NCBI GenBank assembly: GCA_011682355.1
Contig: JAACEU010000004.1
Coordinates: 1-13,721, forward strand
DNA: 13,721 nucleotides
Direction of reading: 5' to 3'
From: Nitrospirota bacterium
Lineage (GTDB): Bacteria > Patescibacteriota > Gracilibacteria > UBA1369 > LOWO2-01-FULL-3
Shown here one piece after another: positions 1-7,505 of the stretch. The notes under the pieces are model-generated. The model was not told the origin of the DNA and made no database searches. It saw only the letters and a list, made by a program, of their open reading frames with translations. Numbering within the stretch: position 1 is the stretch's first letter; every line of letters starts with the position of its first letter. The position numbers and the translations under genes are program-made.

Positions 1-532
1 TGATATCAAGAACATCGAGCTCATTTAACTGAACATTTATAGATTCGATTTTGAAAAGCCTTGCGTTTTGCTCAACACCCTCCAAAAAAGTCACCAAATC
101 CGTGTAATTCCCCTCAAAACTGGCATTGATTCGTAGCGCATCCACCCCATCATAAGCAGAATTCCCTTCTCCAAAACTCAAAGATCTAAGCTCAATATCG
201 TATGTGTCAGTAATTTGGATAATATCTCTAATCACTTCATCCTGCTTCATTGTAGAAGGAATAGCCCGCAAACTTTCAAGTTTTTGTACTTCCGTTGCAA
301 TACCCAGCTCCTCTTCCGCATTTTCAAATCCATCAATTTCGCTCTTGATTGATTCTATTTCCGCCTCTTTAGAAGTAATATCCGCTTCCATTGCAGAAAC
401 ATCTACCACTAAAGATTTCGTATAGAAAAGATATCCAACAATTGCAATCAAAATCAAGAATATCCCTATAAGAGTTCCGGCTCTGGACGGAGCCCTGAAC
501 GCAATATCACTTTTTTTAATTTCATCAGCCAT
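1..532 (-). CDS. pilO: Type IV pilus assembly protein PilO-like (3' end cut by window edge)
   Basis: Minus-strand reading frame open from ATG at 532 to the left edge (177 codons seen, no stop). The translation starts MADEIKKSDIAF, has one membrane helix at about residues 19-38, then a charged helix (about 41-80) rich in Glu/Lys/Ser that looks like a coiled coil, then an alpha/beta part containing YDIELRSLSFGEG and a segment NYTDLVTFLEGVEQ. A short cytoplasmic tail, one membrane helix, a coiled coil and a ferredoxin-like periplasmic domain is the PilO plan; in type IV pilus systems PilO pairs with PilN to form the inner-membrane alignment complex. It lies 26 nt downstream of a PilN-like gene on the same strand, which supports the call. 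No Shine-Dalgarno precedes the start. The family call rests on architecture and context; GspM-type secretion proteins share this fold. Confidence 0.65.
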   Translation of the reverse strand, partial: MADEIKKSDIAFRAPSRAGTLIGIFLILIAIVGYLFYTKSLVVDVSAMEADITSKEAEIESIKSEIDGFENAEEELGIATEVQKLESLRAIPSTMKQDEVIRDIIQITDTYDIELRSLSFGEGNSAYDGVDALRINASFEGNYTDLVTFLEGVEQNARLFKIESINVQLNELDVLDI

Positions 533-558
533 ATTAAATTGTATTTAAATATTAATAA

Positions 559-1137
559 TTAACGTAAAACAGCTTCACCTTCTTCTTCCACCACATCATC
601 TTCAAGCAACGCCAAAGGATCTGCCTCCACATATGTTGCCCCAAATAAGAAAGTAAGGATTTCCTCGCCATCTTCATTAGTTCCACCGGAAATTGAAGGA
701 ACAAAACTTCCTACAAACGAAGAACTTTCTTCGAAAGCTTTAATCAAATCCGCAACATCAAAATATGGATCTTTCCTATCAGGATAGGTCTTCACATTCA
801 TATTAATATCATTTGAAGTTGAACCGGAATAAGAAAGAATCTCCACGATTGAAAGCCCATTATCGGTTGGAATAGTTTTTCGGATAGTCTTAATAACTTT
901 CGACCACTGAATCATATCGCCCTCCAAATCAGAAAGCGTCCGCTTCGCGTTTATGGCTTCCAAAAGATCTTTACTCTCAAACTGAAGGATCTTGTTTTGA
1001 TACTCAGTCAAAGTAGCTTCAACTCGTTTCAGATCATCCGCATTAGCGGCTTTTTTCCAAAAAGTATATCCGGTGTATACACCTACTCCCAGAACAACAA
1101 TAATCCCGAGAATAAGTAATGTAGAAGTTCTTTTCAT
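559..1137 (-). CDS. pilN: PilN-like bitopic pilus assembly protein
   Basis: This 192-residue protein has a very short positively charged N-terminus (MKRTS), a membrane helix at about residues 7-27, a helical stretch (about 35-70) and a C-terminal alpha/beta domain ending in an acidic tail. The pattern 'IRKTIP...GLSIVEILSYSG...INMNVKTYP...DLIKAFEESSSFVGSF' resembles the periplasmic domain of PilN, which heterodimerises with PilO; the next gene is PilO-like. It lacks the N-terminal INLLP-type cytoplasmic peptide by which PilN normally binds PilM: the start is preceded by an in-frame TAA a few codons upstream, so no longer N-terminus is possible. It is the first gene of its unit, so pilM is not directly upstream. 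PilN versus another PilN/GspL-fold protein is not settled. Confidence 0.55.
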   Translation of the reverse strand: MKRTSTLLILGIIVVLGVGVYTGYTFWKKAANADDLKRVEATLTEYQNKILQFESKDLLEAINAKRTLSDLEGDMIQWSKVIKTIRKTIPTDNGLSIVEILSYSGSTSNDINMNVKTYPDRKDPYFDVADLIKAFEESSSFVGSFVPSISGGTNEDGEEILTFLFGATYVEADPLALLEDDVVEEEGEAVLR

Positions 1138-1166
1138 AATATTTGTTTTTATTTTTTATTCCCTAT

Positions 1167-1195
1167 ATTTTACCAGAAAAAAGCCCTTCCGTAAA
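1167..1195 (-). promoter_or_regulatory. Sigma70-like promoter for the pilN-pilO unit
   Basis: On the minus strand, TTTACG (1195-1190) is separated by exactly 17 nt from TAAAAT (1172-1167). This lies 30 nt upstream of the pilN start. It overlaps the divergent plus-strand promoter region, so the two units may compete for polymerase. Confidence 0.55.
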
Positions 1196-1207
1196 GGGTT
1201 GTATAAT
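1182..1207 (+). promoter_or_regulatory. Divergent promoter region of the RNHCP-tilS unit, with inverted repeat
   Basis: A perfect TATAAT at 1202-1207 lies 26 nt upstream of the RNHCP protein start; no good -35 hexamer is visible at normal spacing. Just upstream is the inverted repeat CCCTT-CCGTA-AAGGG (1184-1198, extendable by a G-T and an A-T pair to 1182-1200). It sits between this -10 box and the minus-strand promoter, a position suited to an operator acting on both directions. The operator role is inference. Confidence 0.45.
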
Positions 1208-1233
1208 AAGACTAAAGCCCGTATACAAAAACT

Positions 1234-1536
1234 ATGAAAAAAATTAATGAACCCTTCACCTGTAAAAATTGTGGTGAAAAGAACCCAAAAGTTGAAAAAT
1301 CTTGCAGAAATCATTGTCGAAAGTGTCTTTATTCCCTTCATGTAGACAAAAACACGCCCGGAGACAGAGAATCTTCCTGCAAATCACTCATGGAACCGTC
1401 ACAAACAGCTCAAACCGGCAAAAAAGGATGGATCATCTATCATAAATGCACAAAATGCGGCAAAATAATCCCAAACAAAGTCGCGGATGACGATAATTTC
1501 GAGAAAATTATAGAACTCTCACAACCAACAAAATGA
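1234..1536 (+). CDS. RNHCP-domain zinc-ribbon protein
   Basis: This 100-residue protein matches the RNHCP domain layout: an N-terminal CxxC (C10, C13) in FTCKNCG, the signature SCRNHCRKC (C24, C28, C31), the following LHVD, PGDR (42-45), a lone C49, and a second CxxC knuckle in HKCTKCG (C72, C75). These cysteines probably bind two zinc ions; the biochemical function of the family is not known to me. The signature reads RNHCR here rather than the usual RNHCP, so the Pro is replaced. The stop overlaps the tilS start by four bases (ATGA, 1533-1536), implying coupled translation with a tRNA-modifying enzyme. No Shine-Dalgarno is present, and the leader is short (about 20 nt if the TATAAT upstream is used). 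Confidence 0.85.
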   Translation: MKKINEPFTCKNCGEKNPKVEKSCRNHCRKCLYSLHVDKNTPGDRESSCKSLMEPSQTAQTGKKGWIIYHKCTKCGKIIPNKVADDDNFEKIIELSQPTK

Positions 1537-2501
1537 ATCCACAAGAAGCCAAAAAATTAGAGAAAAAAATCCACGAAATTTTTACCAAATATCTATCAAA
1601 AAATGACACTGTAATTGCAGGAATTTCAGGTGGTCCGGATTCCATCTTTTTACTGAAGTTTTTGGCCGAATTACCTCTCAAAATCCATGTCGCCCACCTA
1701 AACCATCAATTGCGAAAAGAAAGCGGAAACGACGAAAAATTCGTCAAAGATTTTACCCAAAAAACTTCGCCAAATATTTTGTTCCATTCCAAGTCCGTAG
1801 ACATCAAAAAAATTAGCAAAAAATCCAAAAAAGGAATCGAAGAAACCGGACGAACCGAAAGATACAAATTTTTCAACCAACTCGCAAAAAAACACAACGC
1901 CACGTTCATCATCACTGCACACCACGCAGATGACAATTTGGAAACGATTATCCTAAACCTCACAAGAGGAGCAACCCTCCAAGGCCTAACAGGCATGAAA
2001 ACATTAGACAAAAACCTCCTCCGTCCCCTTTTACCTATTACAAAAGCACAAATTCAGGACTACCTAAAATTCAAGAAAACTCCATATTTAACGGACAAAT
2101 CCAACCTCACAGACGACTACAACAGAAACCTAATCCGAAACCGTGCAATCCCACACCTCAAAAAAATCAATCCAAATATCGCACTCACAACCGCAAAAAA
2201 CACCGAAAACCTCAGAGAAATCCAAGACTATCTCACCACCCAAGCCCAAAACTGGCTCAAACGCCACAACACAACAAACAAATTACCATCCAAATCCCTA
2301 GCAAAACTTCACCCGGCCCTCCAAAAAACAATCATCCGCGAACTCTACAAATTCCTAACCGGCGACACAAAAAACCTCGAAAACACTCACGTCGACGAAA
2401 TTCTCCACCTCATCAACCAAAACATTGGCAACAAACAAAAAAAATTCGGAAAACTCCTCGCAACGCTAAAAAACGGCACAATCACTATTGAAAAATTATA
2501 A
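1533..2501 (+). CDS. tilS: tRNA(Ile)-lysidine synthase TilS
   Basis: TilS attaches lysine to C34 of the CAU-anticodon tRNA-Ile, using ATP, so that it reads AUA codons; it is essential in most bacteria. The N-terminal PP-loop SGGPDS is at residues 32-37, followed by HVAHLNHQLR, GIEETGRTERYKFF (ATP/tRNA-contacting region), and HHADDN at 130-135 leading into LETIILNLTRGA. RPLLPITKAQI and the 'DKSNLTDDYNRNLIRNRAIPHL' segment are also typical. At 322 residues it is of the short type, with the N-terminal catalytic domain and a helical central part but no full C-terminal tRNA-binding domain as in the about 430-residue E. coli enzyme. The start overlaps the RNHCP gene. The 3' half is extremely rich in A and C (98 of 120 bases in 2161-2280). 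Confidence 0.95.
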   Translation: MNPQEAKKLEKKIHEIFTKYLSKNDTVIAGISGGPDSIFLLKFLAELPLKIHVAHLNHQLRKESGNDEKFVKDFTQKTSPNILFHSKSVDIKKISKKSKKGIEETGRTERYKFFNQLAKKHNATFIITAHHADDNLETIILNLTRGATLQGLTGMKTLDKNLLRPLLPITKAQIQDYLKFKKTPYLTDKSNLTDDYNRNLIRNRAIPHLKKINPNIALTTAKNTENLREIQDYLTTQAQNWLKRHNTTNKLPSKSLAKLHPALQKTIIRELYKFLTGDTKNLENTHVDEILHLINQNIGNKQKKFGKLLATLKNGTITIEKL

Positions 2502-2551
2502 ATTTTAGTCCACTATTAAGGACGTTAAAAATCTAAACAAAATCTTTTACT

Positions 2552-4402
2552 ATGCCCGCATTACAAAGACCCCCAAAAAGAAGAAACACCTTTATTTACC
2601 TTATTATAGTCGCACTAATCGCCGCCGCACTCGCGATGATGTTTAATTCAGGTCAACAAGCAACAACCGAAATCTCTCTAAATACATTTGTAGAAAAAGC
2701 CCAATCCGGAGAAATCCACAAAGTGGAAGTCTCAGATAACCGCATCAACATCGAACTCGTTGACGGCAGCAAACTTTACACGTTCAAAGAAGTCGGATCC
2801 AGCATCTACGAAATCCTCGAAAAATCCGGCGCCGACGAAGACGTAATCTTGGCACTCCCTATTACTATAGTAGATACCGAATCGGGTAAATTTTGGACCG
2901 ACCTCCTCATCGGAATAGTTCCATTCTTATTAATAATCGCATTTTTTGTTTTCATGATGCGATCAGCTCAATCCAGCAACAACCAAGCCATGTCTTTCGG
3001 AAAAAGCAAAGCCAAGGTTTACGACAAAGGAAAACAAAAGACCACCTTCGACGACGTCGCGGGCTGTGAAGAAGCAAAAGACGAACTGGAAGAAATCGTA
3101 GACTTTCTGAAAAAACCACAAAAATACACAAGCATTGGTGCAAAAATTCCAAAAGGAGTTATGCTTGTTGGAGCCCCGGGGACAGGTAAAACCCTACTTG
3201 CCAGAGCAATCGCCGGAGAAGCTGACGTACCATTCTTTTCAATATCAGGTTCAGAATTTGTAGAAATGTTCGTAGGCGTAGGTGCTTCCAGAGTACGAGA
3301 CCTTTTTACCAGAGCAAAACGAAACGCACCTTGTATCATCTTCGTCGACGAAATTGATGCGGTAGGAAGACACAGAGGTGCCGGAATGGGAGGCGGACAT
3401 GATGAAAGAGAGCAAACATTAAACCAAATTCTTACAGAAATGGACGGATTTGAAACCGGTACAAACGTCATCGTAATCGCAGCCACAAACCGACCGGACA
3501 TCCTGGATCCCGCATTGCTTAGACCGGGAAGATTCGACAGAAGAGTCGTCGTAGACATGCCGGATTCAAAAGCAAGAGAAGGAATACTAAAAGTCCACAC
3601 AAGAAATAAACCATTGGCAAAAACAGTTAATTTAGACAAAATTGCGCGCTCAACACCGGGATTCACCGGTGCCGACATCGAAAATTTAGCAAACGAAGCG
3701 GCAATCCTAACCGCAAAACACAACAAGAAAACTATTGGGATGAAAGAGCTCGAAAAATCTATCGAAAAAGTCGTAATGGGACCGGAAAGAAAATCCAGAG
3801 TTCTCAGCAAAAAAGAAAAAAAAATTACTGCATATCACGAAATAGGACACGCAGTTGTCGGACATATGCTCCCAAACTGTGACCCGGTCCACAAAGTTTC
3901 AGTAATCTCTCGCGGAATGGCACTCGGAGTCACTTGGTTCCTCCCGGAAGAAGACAAACACTTAACATCCAAAAGCAAATTCGAAGACGAAATTTGTTCA
4001 CTCCTCGGTGGTTACACATCAGAACAAGTATTCTTTGGAGAAATGACCACAGGAGCTTCAAACGACCTTCAGAGAGCTACAAAATTGGCCCACAACATGG
4101 TTACAAAATTCGGAATGAGCGACTTGGGACCAATTATTTTTGGAAATCCGAATGATGAAGTATTCCTGGGAAAAGATTTCGGACACGTAAAAAATTATTC
4201 CGAAGAATCAGCCTCAAAAATTGACTTATTGGTTAAGAGAATTTTGGATAAATCACACAAGAGAACCGAAGAAATAATCAAGAAAAACAAAAAATTAATC
4301 GACACAATTGCAACCGACCTTATCAAAAAAGAAACCCTAACAGGTGAAGAATTCAAAAAGTACTTTAAAAACACAAAAGTGCCTAAAAAGACAAAAACAT
4401 GA
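2552..4402 (+). CDS. ftsH: ATP-dependent zinc metalloprotease FtsH
   Basis: This is a membrane-anchored AAA+ protease that degrades misfolded membrane and regulatory proteins. It has two membrane helices (about residues 14-30 and 111-134) flanking a small extracytoplasmic domain. The AAA module has Walker A GAPGTGKT (207-214), Walker B IIFVDEID (262-269), and a second region of homology ending [21 protein letters not shown]. The protease domain has the zinc motif HEIGH (429-433; most family members read HEAGH) and the third ligand Asp505 in [12 protein letters not shown]. The length of 616 residues is normal, so the protein looks complete and active. The gene is 50 nt downstream of tilS and overlaps the small heat-shock gene by four bases (ATGA), grouping two protein quality-control functions. 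A 4-bp inverted repeat (GTCC/GGAC, 2508-2523) is in the leader; no convincing promoter was seen there. Confidence 0.97.
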   Translation: MPALQRPPKRRNTFIYLIIVALIAAALAMMFNSGQQATTEISLNTFVEKAQSGEIHKVEVSDNRINIELVDGSKLYTFKEVGSSIYEILEKSGADEDVILALPITIVDTESGKFWTDLLIGIVPFLLIIAFFVFMMRSAQSSNNQAMSFGKSKAKVYDKGKQKTTFDDVAGCEEAKDELEEIVDFLKKPQKYTSIGAKIPKGVMLVGAPGTGKTLLARAIAGEADVPFFSISGSEFVEMFVGVGASRVRDLFTRAKRNAPCIIFVDEIDAVGRHRGAGMGGGHDEREQTLNQILTEMDGFETGTNVIVIAATNRPDILDPALLRPGRFDRRVVVDMPDSKAREGILKVHTRNKPLAKTVNLDKIARSTPGFTGADIENLANEAAILTAKHNKKTIGMKELEKSIEKVVMGPERKSRVLSKKEKKITAYHEIGHAVVGHMLPNCDPVHKVSVISRGMALGVTWFLPEEDKHLTSKSKFEDEICSLLGGYTSEQVFFGEMTTGASNDLQRATKLAHNMVTKFGMSDLGPIIFGNPNDEVFLGKDFGHVKNYSEESASKIDLLVKRILDKSHKRTEEIIKKNKKLIDTIATDLIKKETLTGEEFKKYFKNTKVPKKTKT

Positions 4403-4791
4403 AAAACTCAAGCATAAAAATTCATCCGCTTCCTCAAGGAGACAAAAAACCTCTAAAATGTGAGGTTGGTCAACTTTCTCTCGACATCTACCACACAAAC
4501 AAAGAGATCGTAATTCTTGCTCCAATCGCCGGAGTTAATAAAAGCGACATAAAAATATCAGTCACAGATGACGTTCTGGTTATAAGAGGAGAAAGAGAAT
4601 CAATCGAAAAAGTTGAAGAGGATGCATACTATACTCGAGAATGTTTCTGGGGAAATTTTGCCAGATCCATAGTCCTCCCACTCGAAGCAAACGCAAAAAA
4701 AATCACAGCTACATTCGAAAAAAACGTCCTGGAAATCCGCATTCCTAAAGAAAAACTCGAACACACAAAGATTATCAAAATTAAAGCATGA
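4399..4791 (+). CDS. Small heat-shock protein, Hsp20/alpha-crystallin family
   Basis: This is an ATP-independent holdase chaperone of 130 residues. The alpha-crystallin domain spans about 25-118: LSLDIYHTNKEIVILAPIAGV, then 'KSDIKISVTDDVLVIRGERES', then the 'YYTRECFWGNFARSIVLP' strand (corresponding to the usual E/RxxGxFxRxxxLP), and NVLEIRIPK near the end. The C-terminal extension is very short and ends IKIKA, which can serve as the I-x-I oligomerisation motif. Both gene boundaries are four-base ATGA overlaps, with ftsH upstream and galU downstream, so it is almost certainly co-translated with the protease. No heat-shock (CIRCE-like) inverted repeat was seen in front of this unit. Confidence 0.92.
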   Translation: MKNSSIKIHPLPQGDKKPLKCEVGQLSLDIYHTNKEIVILAPIAGVNKSDIKISVTDDVLVIRGERESIEKVEEDAYYTRECFWGNFARSIVLPLEANAKKITATFEKNVLEIRIPKEKLEHTKIIKIKA

Positions 4792-5597
4792 AGAAGATTC
4801 AACTCGCAGTAATACCGGCGGCAGGACTAGGAACAAGGTTTTTCCCCATAACAAAATCCATCGCAAAAGAGATGCTACCTATAGTAGACAAACCTTGCAT
4901 CCAATATTTAGTCGAAGAAGCGGTAAAAAGCGGAATTAAAGAAATAATAATTATTACGGGAAAAGAAAAACATTCAATCAAAGATTATTTCACACCAAAC
5001 AAAGTCTTAATCAAAGAACTTAAAGAAAAAGGAAAAACCGCCCTCATCAAAAACCTCGAAAAGATCGAAAAAATGGCCAAGATCACATTTGTAAACCAAG
5101 ACAAACCGCTTGGAGACGGCCACGCGCTCCTTTGTGCAAAGAAAGAAATCGGCAAAAGACCATTTGCCGTCCTCTTCGGTGACGACATCTACGACAGCCG
5201 AACTCCGGCACTCAAACAACTCATCACCCAATACGAAAAATTAAACACTCCTATAATAGGACTCATAAAAATAAACAAAAAAGACAGTAAAAAATATGGA
5301 ATGATCGTCCCGAAAAAATCTTCCACGCAACTCCACAAAATAAAATCACTAGTAGAAAAACCGACAAAAGCCCCATCAAATCTCGCTATAATAGGTAAAT
5401 ACATCGTCACAAAAGAACTCTTTGACGATCTAAAAGCAGCAGATGCAAAAGAAAAAGGCGAACTCCGCCTCATCGACGGAATGATCCGCCACCTCGCACA
5501 CTCCCCCATCCACGGCTACGAAATCTCCGGCAAACGCTTCGACACCGGCGACAAAAAAGGTTACCTGGATGCGGTCATACACTTTGCCAAAACTTAG
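4788..5597 (+). CDS. galU: UTP--glucose-1-phosphate uridylyltransferase GalU
   Basis: The enzyme makes UDP-glucose from glucose-1-phosphate and UTP, a donor for cell-envelope glycans. The nucleotide loop AAGLGTRFFPITKSIAKEMLP (residues 11-31) is nearly the family consensus (GxGTRFxPxTKxxPKEMLP), with Ala26 at the position that is usually Pro. FGDD at 130-133 supplies the metal-binding Asp residues, VEKP is at 189-192, and KRFDTGDKKGYLDAV near the C-terminus matches the usual 'RYDTGDKxGYLxA'. The length of 269 residues is slightly shorter than the 290-300 of E. coli/B. subtilis enzymes, but all motifs are present. The start overlaps the Hsp20 gene (ATGA). A glycan role is supported by the sugar-phosphate transferase about 2.4 kb downstream. 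Related dTDP-glucose enzymes (RfbA) lack this exact loop. Confidence 0.93.
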   Translation: MKKIQLAVIPAAGLGTRFFPITKSIAKEMLPIVDKPCIQYLVEEAVKSGIKEIIIITGKEKHSIKDYFTPNKVLIKELKEKGKTALIKNLEKIEKMAKITFVNQDKPLGDGHALLCAKKEIGKRPFAVLFGDDIYDSRTPALKQLITQYEKLNTPIIGLIKINKKDSKKYGMIVPKKSSTQLHKIKSLVEKPTKAPSNLAIIGKYIVTKELFDDLKAADAKEKGELRLIDGMIRHLAHSPIHGYEISGKRFDTGDKKGYLDAVIHFAKT

Positions 5598-5600
5598 AGC

Positions 5601-5629
5601 TTGAAAAATTTTTCAATTTGGTATACAAT
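5601..5629 (+). promoter_or_regulatory. Sigma70-like promoter with palindrome over the -35 box (TPR-ftcD unit)
   Basis: TTGAAA (5601-5606), 17 nt, then TACAAT (5624-5629) makes a near-consensus promoter. It starts four bases after the galU stop and ends 35 nt before the TPR gene start. The perfect 16-bp palindrome TTGAAAAATTTTTCAA (5601-5616) covers the -35 box and the start of the spacer. It could be an operator, or a weak A/T-rich terminator for galU. Confidence 0.65.
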
Positions 5630-5664
5630 ACCTAGATCGAAAAATTCAAAAACAAAAAATAAAA

Positions 5665-6270
5665 ATGTCAGAAGAAACAAAAACTACAAATCCTCTAATA
5701 GAGGAAGCCGACAAAAAGAAAAGTGAAGGGAAGCACCTGGAAGCTATCAGAATCTGTGAGAAAATTTTGACTAACGACCTCGCCTGCACCGAAGCCTACG
5801 AAGAAATCGGCGACAACTATTTAAGTCTAAGAAAATACGACAAAGCTGAAAAAGCTCTAAAGCACGCTTTGAAAACAGACAAAAATAGCGCTAACGCAAA
5901 TTATCTATTAGGTTTTGTACATTCTTGCACAGGAAAATGGGACCAATCAGTAGAACTGTTGGAAATAGCCGATAGTGCTTACCCAAACCATCCGGAAATT
6001 CTAAGATGCCTTGGATGGAGCATGTATCATCACGGTCAAAGAAAAAGAGGCGTTGTCATTTTAGAAAGATCTCTATTCCTGGCTCCAAACGATCCATTGA
6101 TTCTAAATGATCTTGGAGTTTGTTATCTAAATGAAAAAAATTTCGATCGCTCTGCTCAACTTTTCAAAAAAACTTTACAAGTTGAACCTGACAACCAAAA
6201 AGCGAAAGAATGTCTTAACGCTGTTAAATTCTTCCAAAGAGAATTCGACAAACTTAAAAAGAAAAAGTAG
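5665..6270 (+). CDS. TPR (tetratricopeptide repeat) protein
   Basis: This 201-residue soluble protein consists almost entirely of five 34-residue TPR units, at about residues 10-43, 44-76, 77-110, 111-144 and 145-178. Each has the helix-turn-helix signature (small residue near position 8, Gly/Ala near 20, hydrophobic near 24, Pro/Asp near 32), for example AYEEIGDNYLSLRKYDKAEKAL and ILNDLGVCYLNEKNFDRSAQLF. A Lys-rich tail (KLKKKK) closes it. There is no signal peptide or membrane helix, so it is probably a cytoplasmic scaffold; the partner cannot be told from sequence. It has its own promoter and heads a unit with a small membrane protein and ftcD. The leader is A-rich without a Shine-Dalgarno. 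Its codons end in T more often than those of tilS or the 3' part of galU. Confidence 0.9.
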   Translation: MSEETKTTNPLIEEADKKKSEGKHLEAIRICEKILTNDLACTEAYEEIGDNYLSLRKYDKAEKALKHALKTDKNSANANYLLGFVHSCTGKWDQSVELLEIADSAYPNHPEILRCLGWSMYHHGQRKRGVVILERSLFLAPNDPLILNDLGVCYLNEKNFDRSAQLFKKTLQVEPDNQKAKECLNAVKFFQREFDKLKKKK

Positions 6271-6279
6271 AATGAGGTC

Positions 6280-6636
6280 ATGAAAAAGTACCTCCTCATA
6301 ATAATCTTAATCGCATTAATCATTGCGGCTTTTTTATTTTTCCGTAATTGTGAAGCTCAGAAAAAACCGACAGAAGGCGAAACAACAACCGATCTCACTC
6401 TTTATCGAGATCCGTTTGTTTACGCAAACACCGATTTCACCTGCCAAGTGGTAAAAAACTCTGAACTGGCCAAAGATCAAGAACTCATGAAAACAACTTT
6501 GGACGAAGCTTACAGAAAATACGGATTTCCTGTTGAAGATAATGAAACAATGCTGGAAATCTTAAGTCTTTTCGAAAATGACGAAGAAGTAATAAGCGAA
6601 ATTAAAGCAAACGTTAACGAATGTAAAACAACATGA
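6280..6636 (+). CDS. Small membrane-anchored protein of unknown function
   Basis: I do not recognise this 118-residue protein. MKKYLL is followed by a strongly hydrophobic helix (about residues 4-21), then 'FRNCEAQKKPTEGETTTDL' as a linker and an extracytoplasmic domain of about 80 residues, mostly helical and acidic, with three cysteines overall (C24, C55, C114), the last two perhaps forming a disulfide. C24 is not in a lipobox (preceding residues are FRN), so it is more likely an N-terminal anchor than a lipoprotein. The segment 'LDEAYRKYGFPVEDNETMLEILSLFENDEEVISEI' looks like a helical bundle. It is 9 nt after the TPR gene and overlaps ftcD by four bases (ATGA), so the three are probably one operon. 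The only GAGG upstream is two bases from the ATG, too close to be a ribosome site. Confidence 0.8.
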   Translation: MKKYLLIIILIALIIAAFLFFRNCEAQKKPTEGETTTDLTLYRDPFVYANTDFTCQVVKNSELAKDQELMKTTLDEAYRKYGFPVEDNETMLEILSLFENDEEVISEIKANVNECKTT

Positions 6637-7505
6637 GAAAGATCATAGAATGCATTCCAAATTTTAGCGAAGGGACAAAACCCGAAGTTATTTACCAAAT
6701 CGTAAAATCAATCGCCCAATTTTCCAATGTATACATTTTGGATATCAATCGAGACAAAGACCACAACAGATCAGTAGTAACCTTCATCGGCGAACCAAAT
6801 AGCGTAATCGAAGCCGCATTCCAAGCAACAAAAACCGCGGCAAAATTGATAAACCTCTCCACTCACAAAGGAGTTCATCCACGCATCGGAGCAACAGACA
6901 TAATTCCATTAGTCCCAATCAAAAACATCACTTACAAAGAATGCGTAAAACTTGCAAATAAACTTGGTAAAAGAATCGGCGAAGAATTAAAAATTCCAAT
7001 TTATTTATACGAAAAAGCGGCAACAACTACCGAAAGAAAAAATCTAGCGAACATTAGATCAAAAAAAATCTCCGGCAAACCGAACTTCGGCCCGAAAAAG
7101 CTCGGAAAATCTGGGGCAACAGTAGTAGGAGTTCGAAATTTCCTCATAGCGTTCAATGTGAATCTAAAATCTAATGATCTGGCTGCGGCGAAAGCAATCG
7201 CAACAAAAATCAGACAACTTCCATCGGTAAAGGCACTCGGCCTCGAACTAAAATCCAAAAAATCAGTTCAAGTTTCAATGAATCTAACCAATTACAAAAA
7301 AACCACTCCCCTCCAAGCATTCAAAGCAGTAAAAAAAGAAGCAAAAACCCTGGGAATAGAAATTTTAGAAAGCGAACTGATCGGAATCGCCCCAAAAGAT
7401 TCAATGCCAAAAGATCCCAAAACTTCACTTCTTTTAAAAGCCTTCCACTGCAATCAAATTGTTGACTTTTCCCGCATATTAATCAATAATACTCCTCGCT
7501 CTTAA
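6633..7505 (+). CDS. ftcD: Glutamate formimidoyltransferase (single-domain FtcD type)
   Basis: The protein matches the formiminotransferase domain over its whole 290 residues and has no cyclodeaminase domain. It begins IECIPNFSEG, has LDINRDKDHNRSVVTFIG (substrate/folate region), and then 'HKGVHPRIGATDIIPLVPI', in which His82 corresponds to the catalytic His82 of the porcine enzyme. GPKKLGKSGATVVGVRNFLIAFNVNL begins the C-terminal subdomain, which ends with 'ELIGIAPKDSMP'. The enzyme moves a formimino (or formyl) group between tetrahydrofolate and glutamate. No histidine-degradation genes are nearby. Known family work shows such enzymes can act on 5-formyl-tetrahydrofolate in place of 5-formyl-THF cycloligase; that role is a possibility here, not shown. 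Its 3' end holds the rnpB promoter, and its last three codons (with the stop) form part of the RNase P P1 helix. Confidence 0.93.
   Translation: MRKIIECIPNFSEGTKPEVIYQIVKSIAQFSNVYILDINRDKDHNRSVVTFIGEPNSVIEAAFQATKTAAKLINLSTHKGVHPRIGATDIIPLVPIKNITYKECVKLANKLGKRIGEELKIPIYLYEKAATTTERKNLANIRSKKISGKPNFGPKKLGKSGATVVGVRNFLIAFNVNLKSNDLAAAKAIATKIRQLPSVKALGLELKSKKSVQVSMNLTNYKKTTPLQAFKAVKKEAKTLGIEILESELIGIAPKDSMPKDPKTSLLLKAFHCNQIVDFSRILINNTPRS
7462..7490 (+). promoter_or_regulatory. Promoter of rnpB inside ftcD
   Basis: TTGACT (7462-7467), a 17-nt spacer and AATAAT (7485-7490) form a near-consensus promoter inside the last codons of ftcD. The predicted start, about seven bases after the -10 box, is at about 7497. 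This agrees with the 5' end of the P1 helix of RNase P RNA, deduced independently at 7496. Confidence 0.7.

Noticed and set aside
1173..1200. Minus-strand hairpin plus T run (AAGGGCTTTTTT) as a terminator
   Set aside because: No minus-strand gene lies upstream to terminate, and the T run forms the spacer of a good promoter for pilN. It could only act as an accidental or antisense stop.
3019..3810. 263-residue minus-strand reading frame opposite ftsH
   Set aside because: It mirrors conserved ftsH codons (Walker and SRH regions). The predicted protein is Ser/Pro/Phe-rich with no recognisable domain, so it is a shadow.
6280..6345. Lipoprotein signal on the 118-residue protein
   Set aside because: Cys24 is preceded by Phe-Arg-Asn, not a lipobox, and sits after charged residues beyond the hydrophobic segment.
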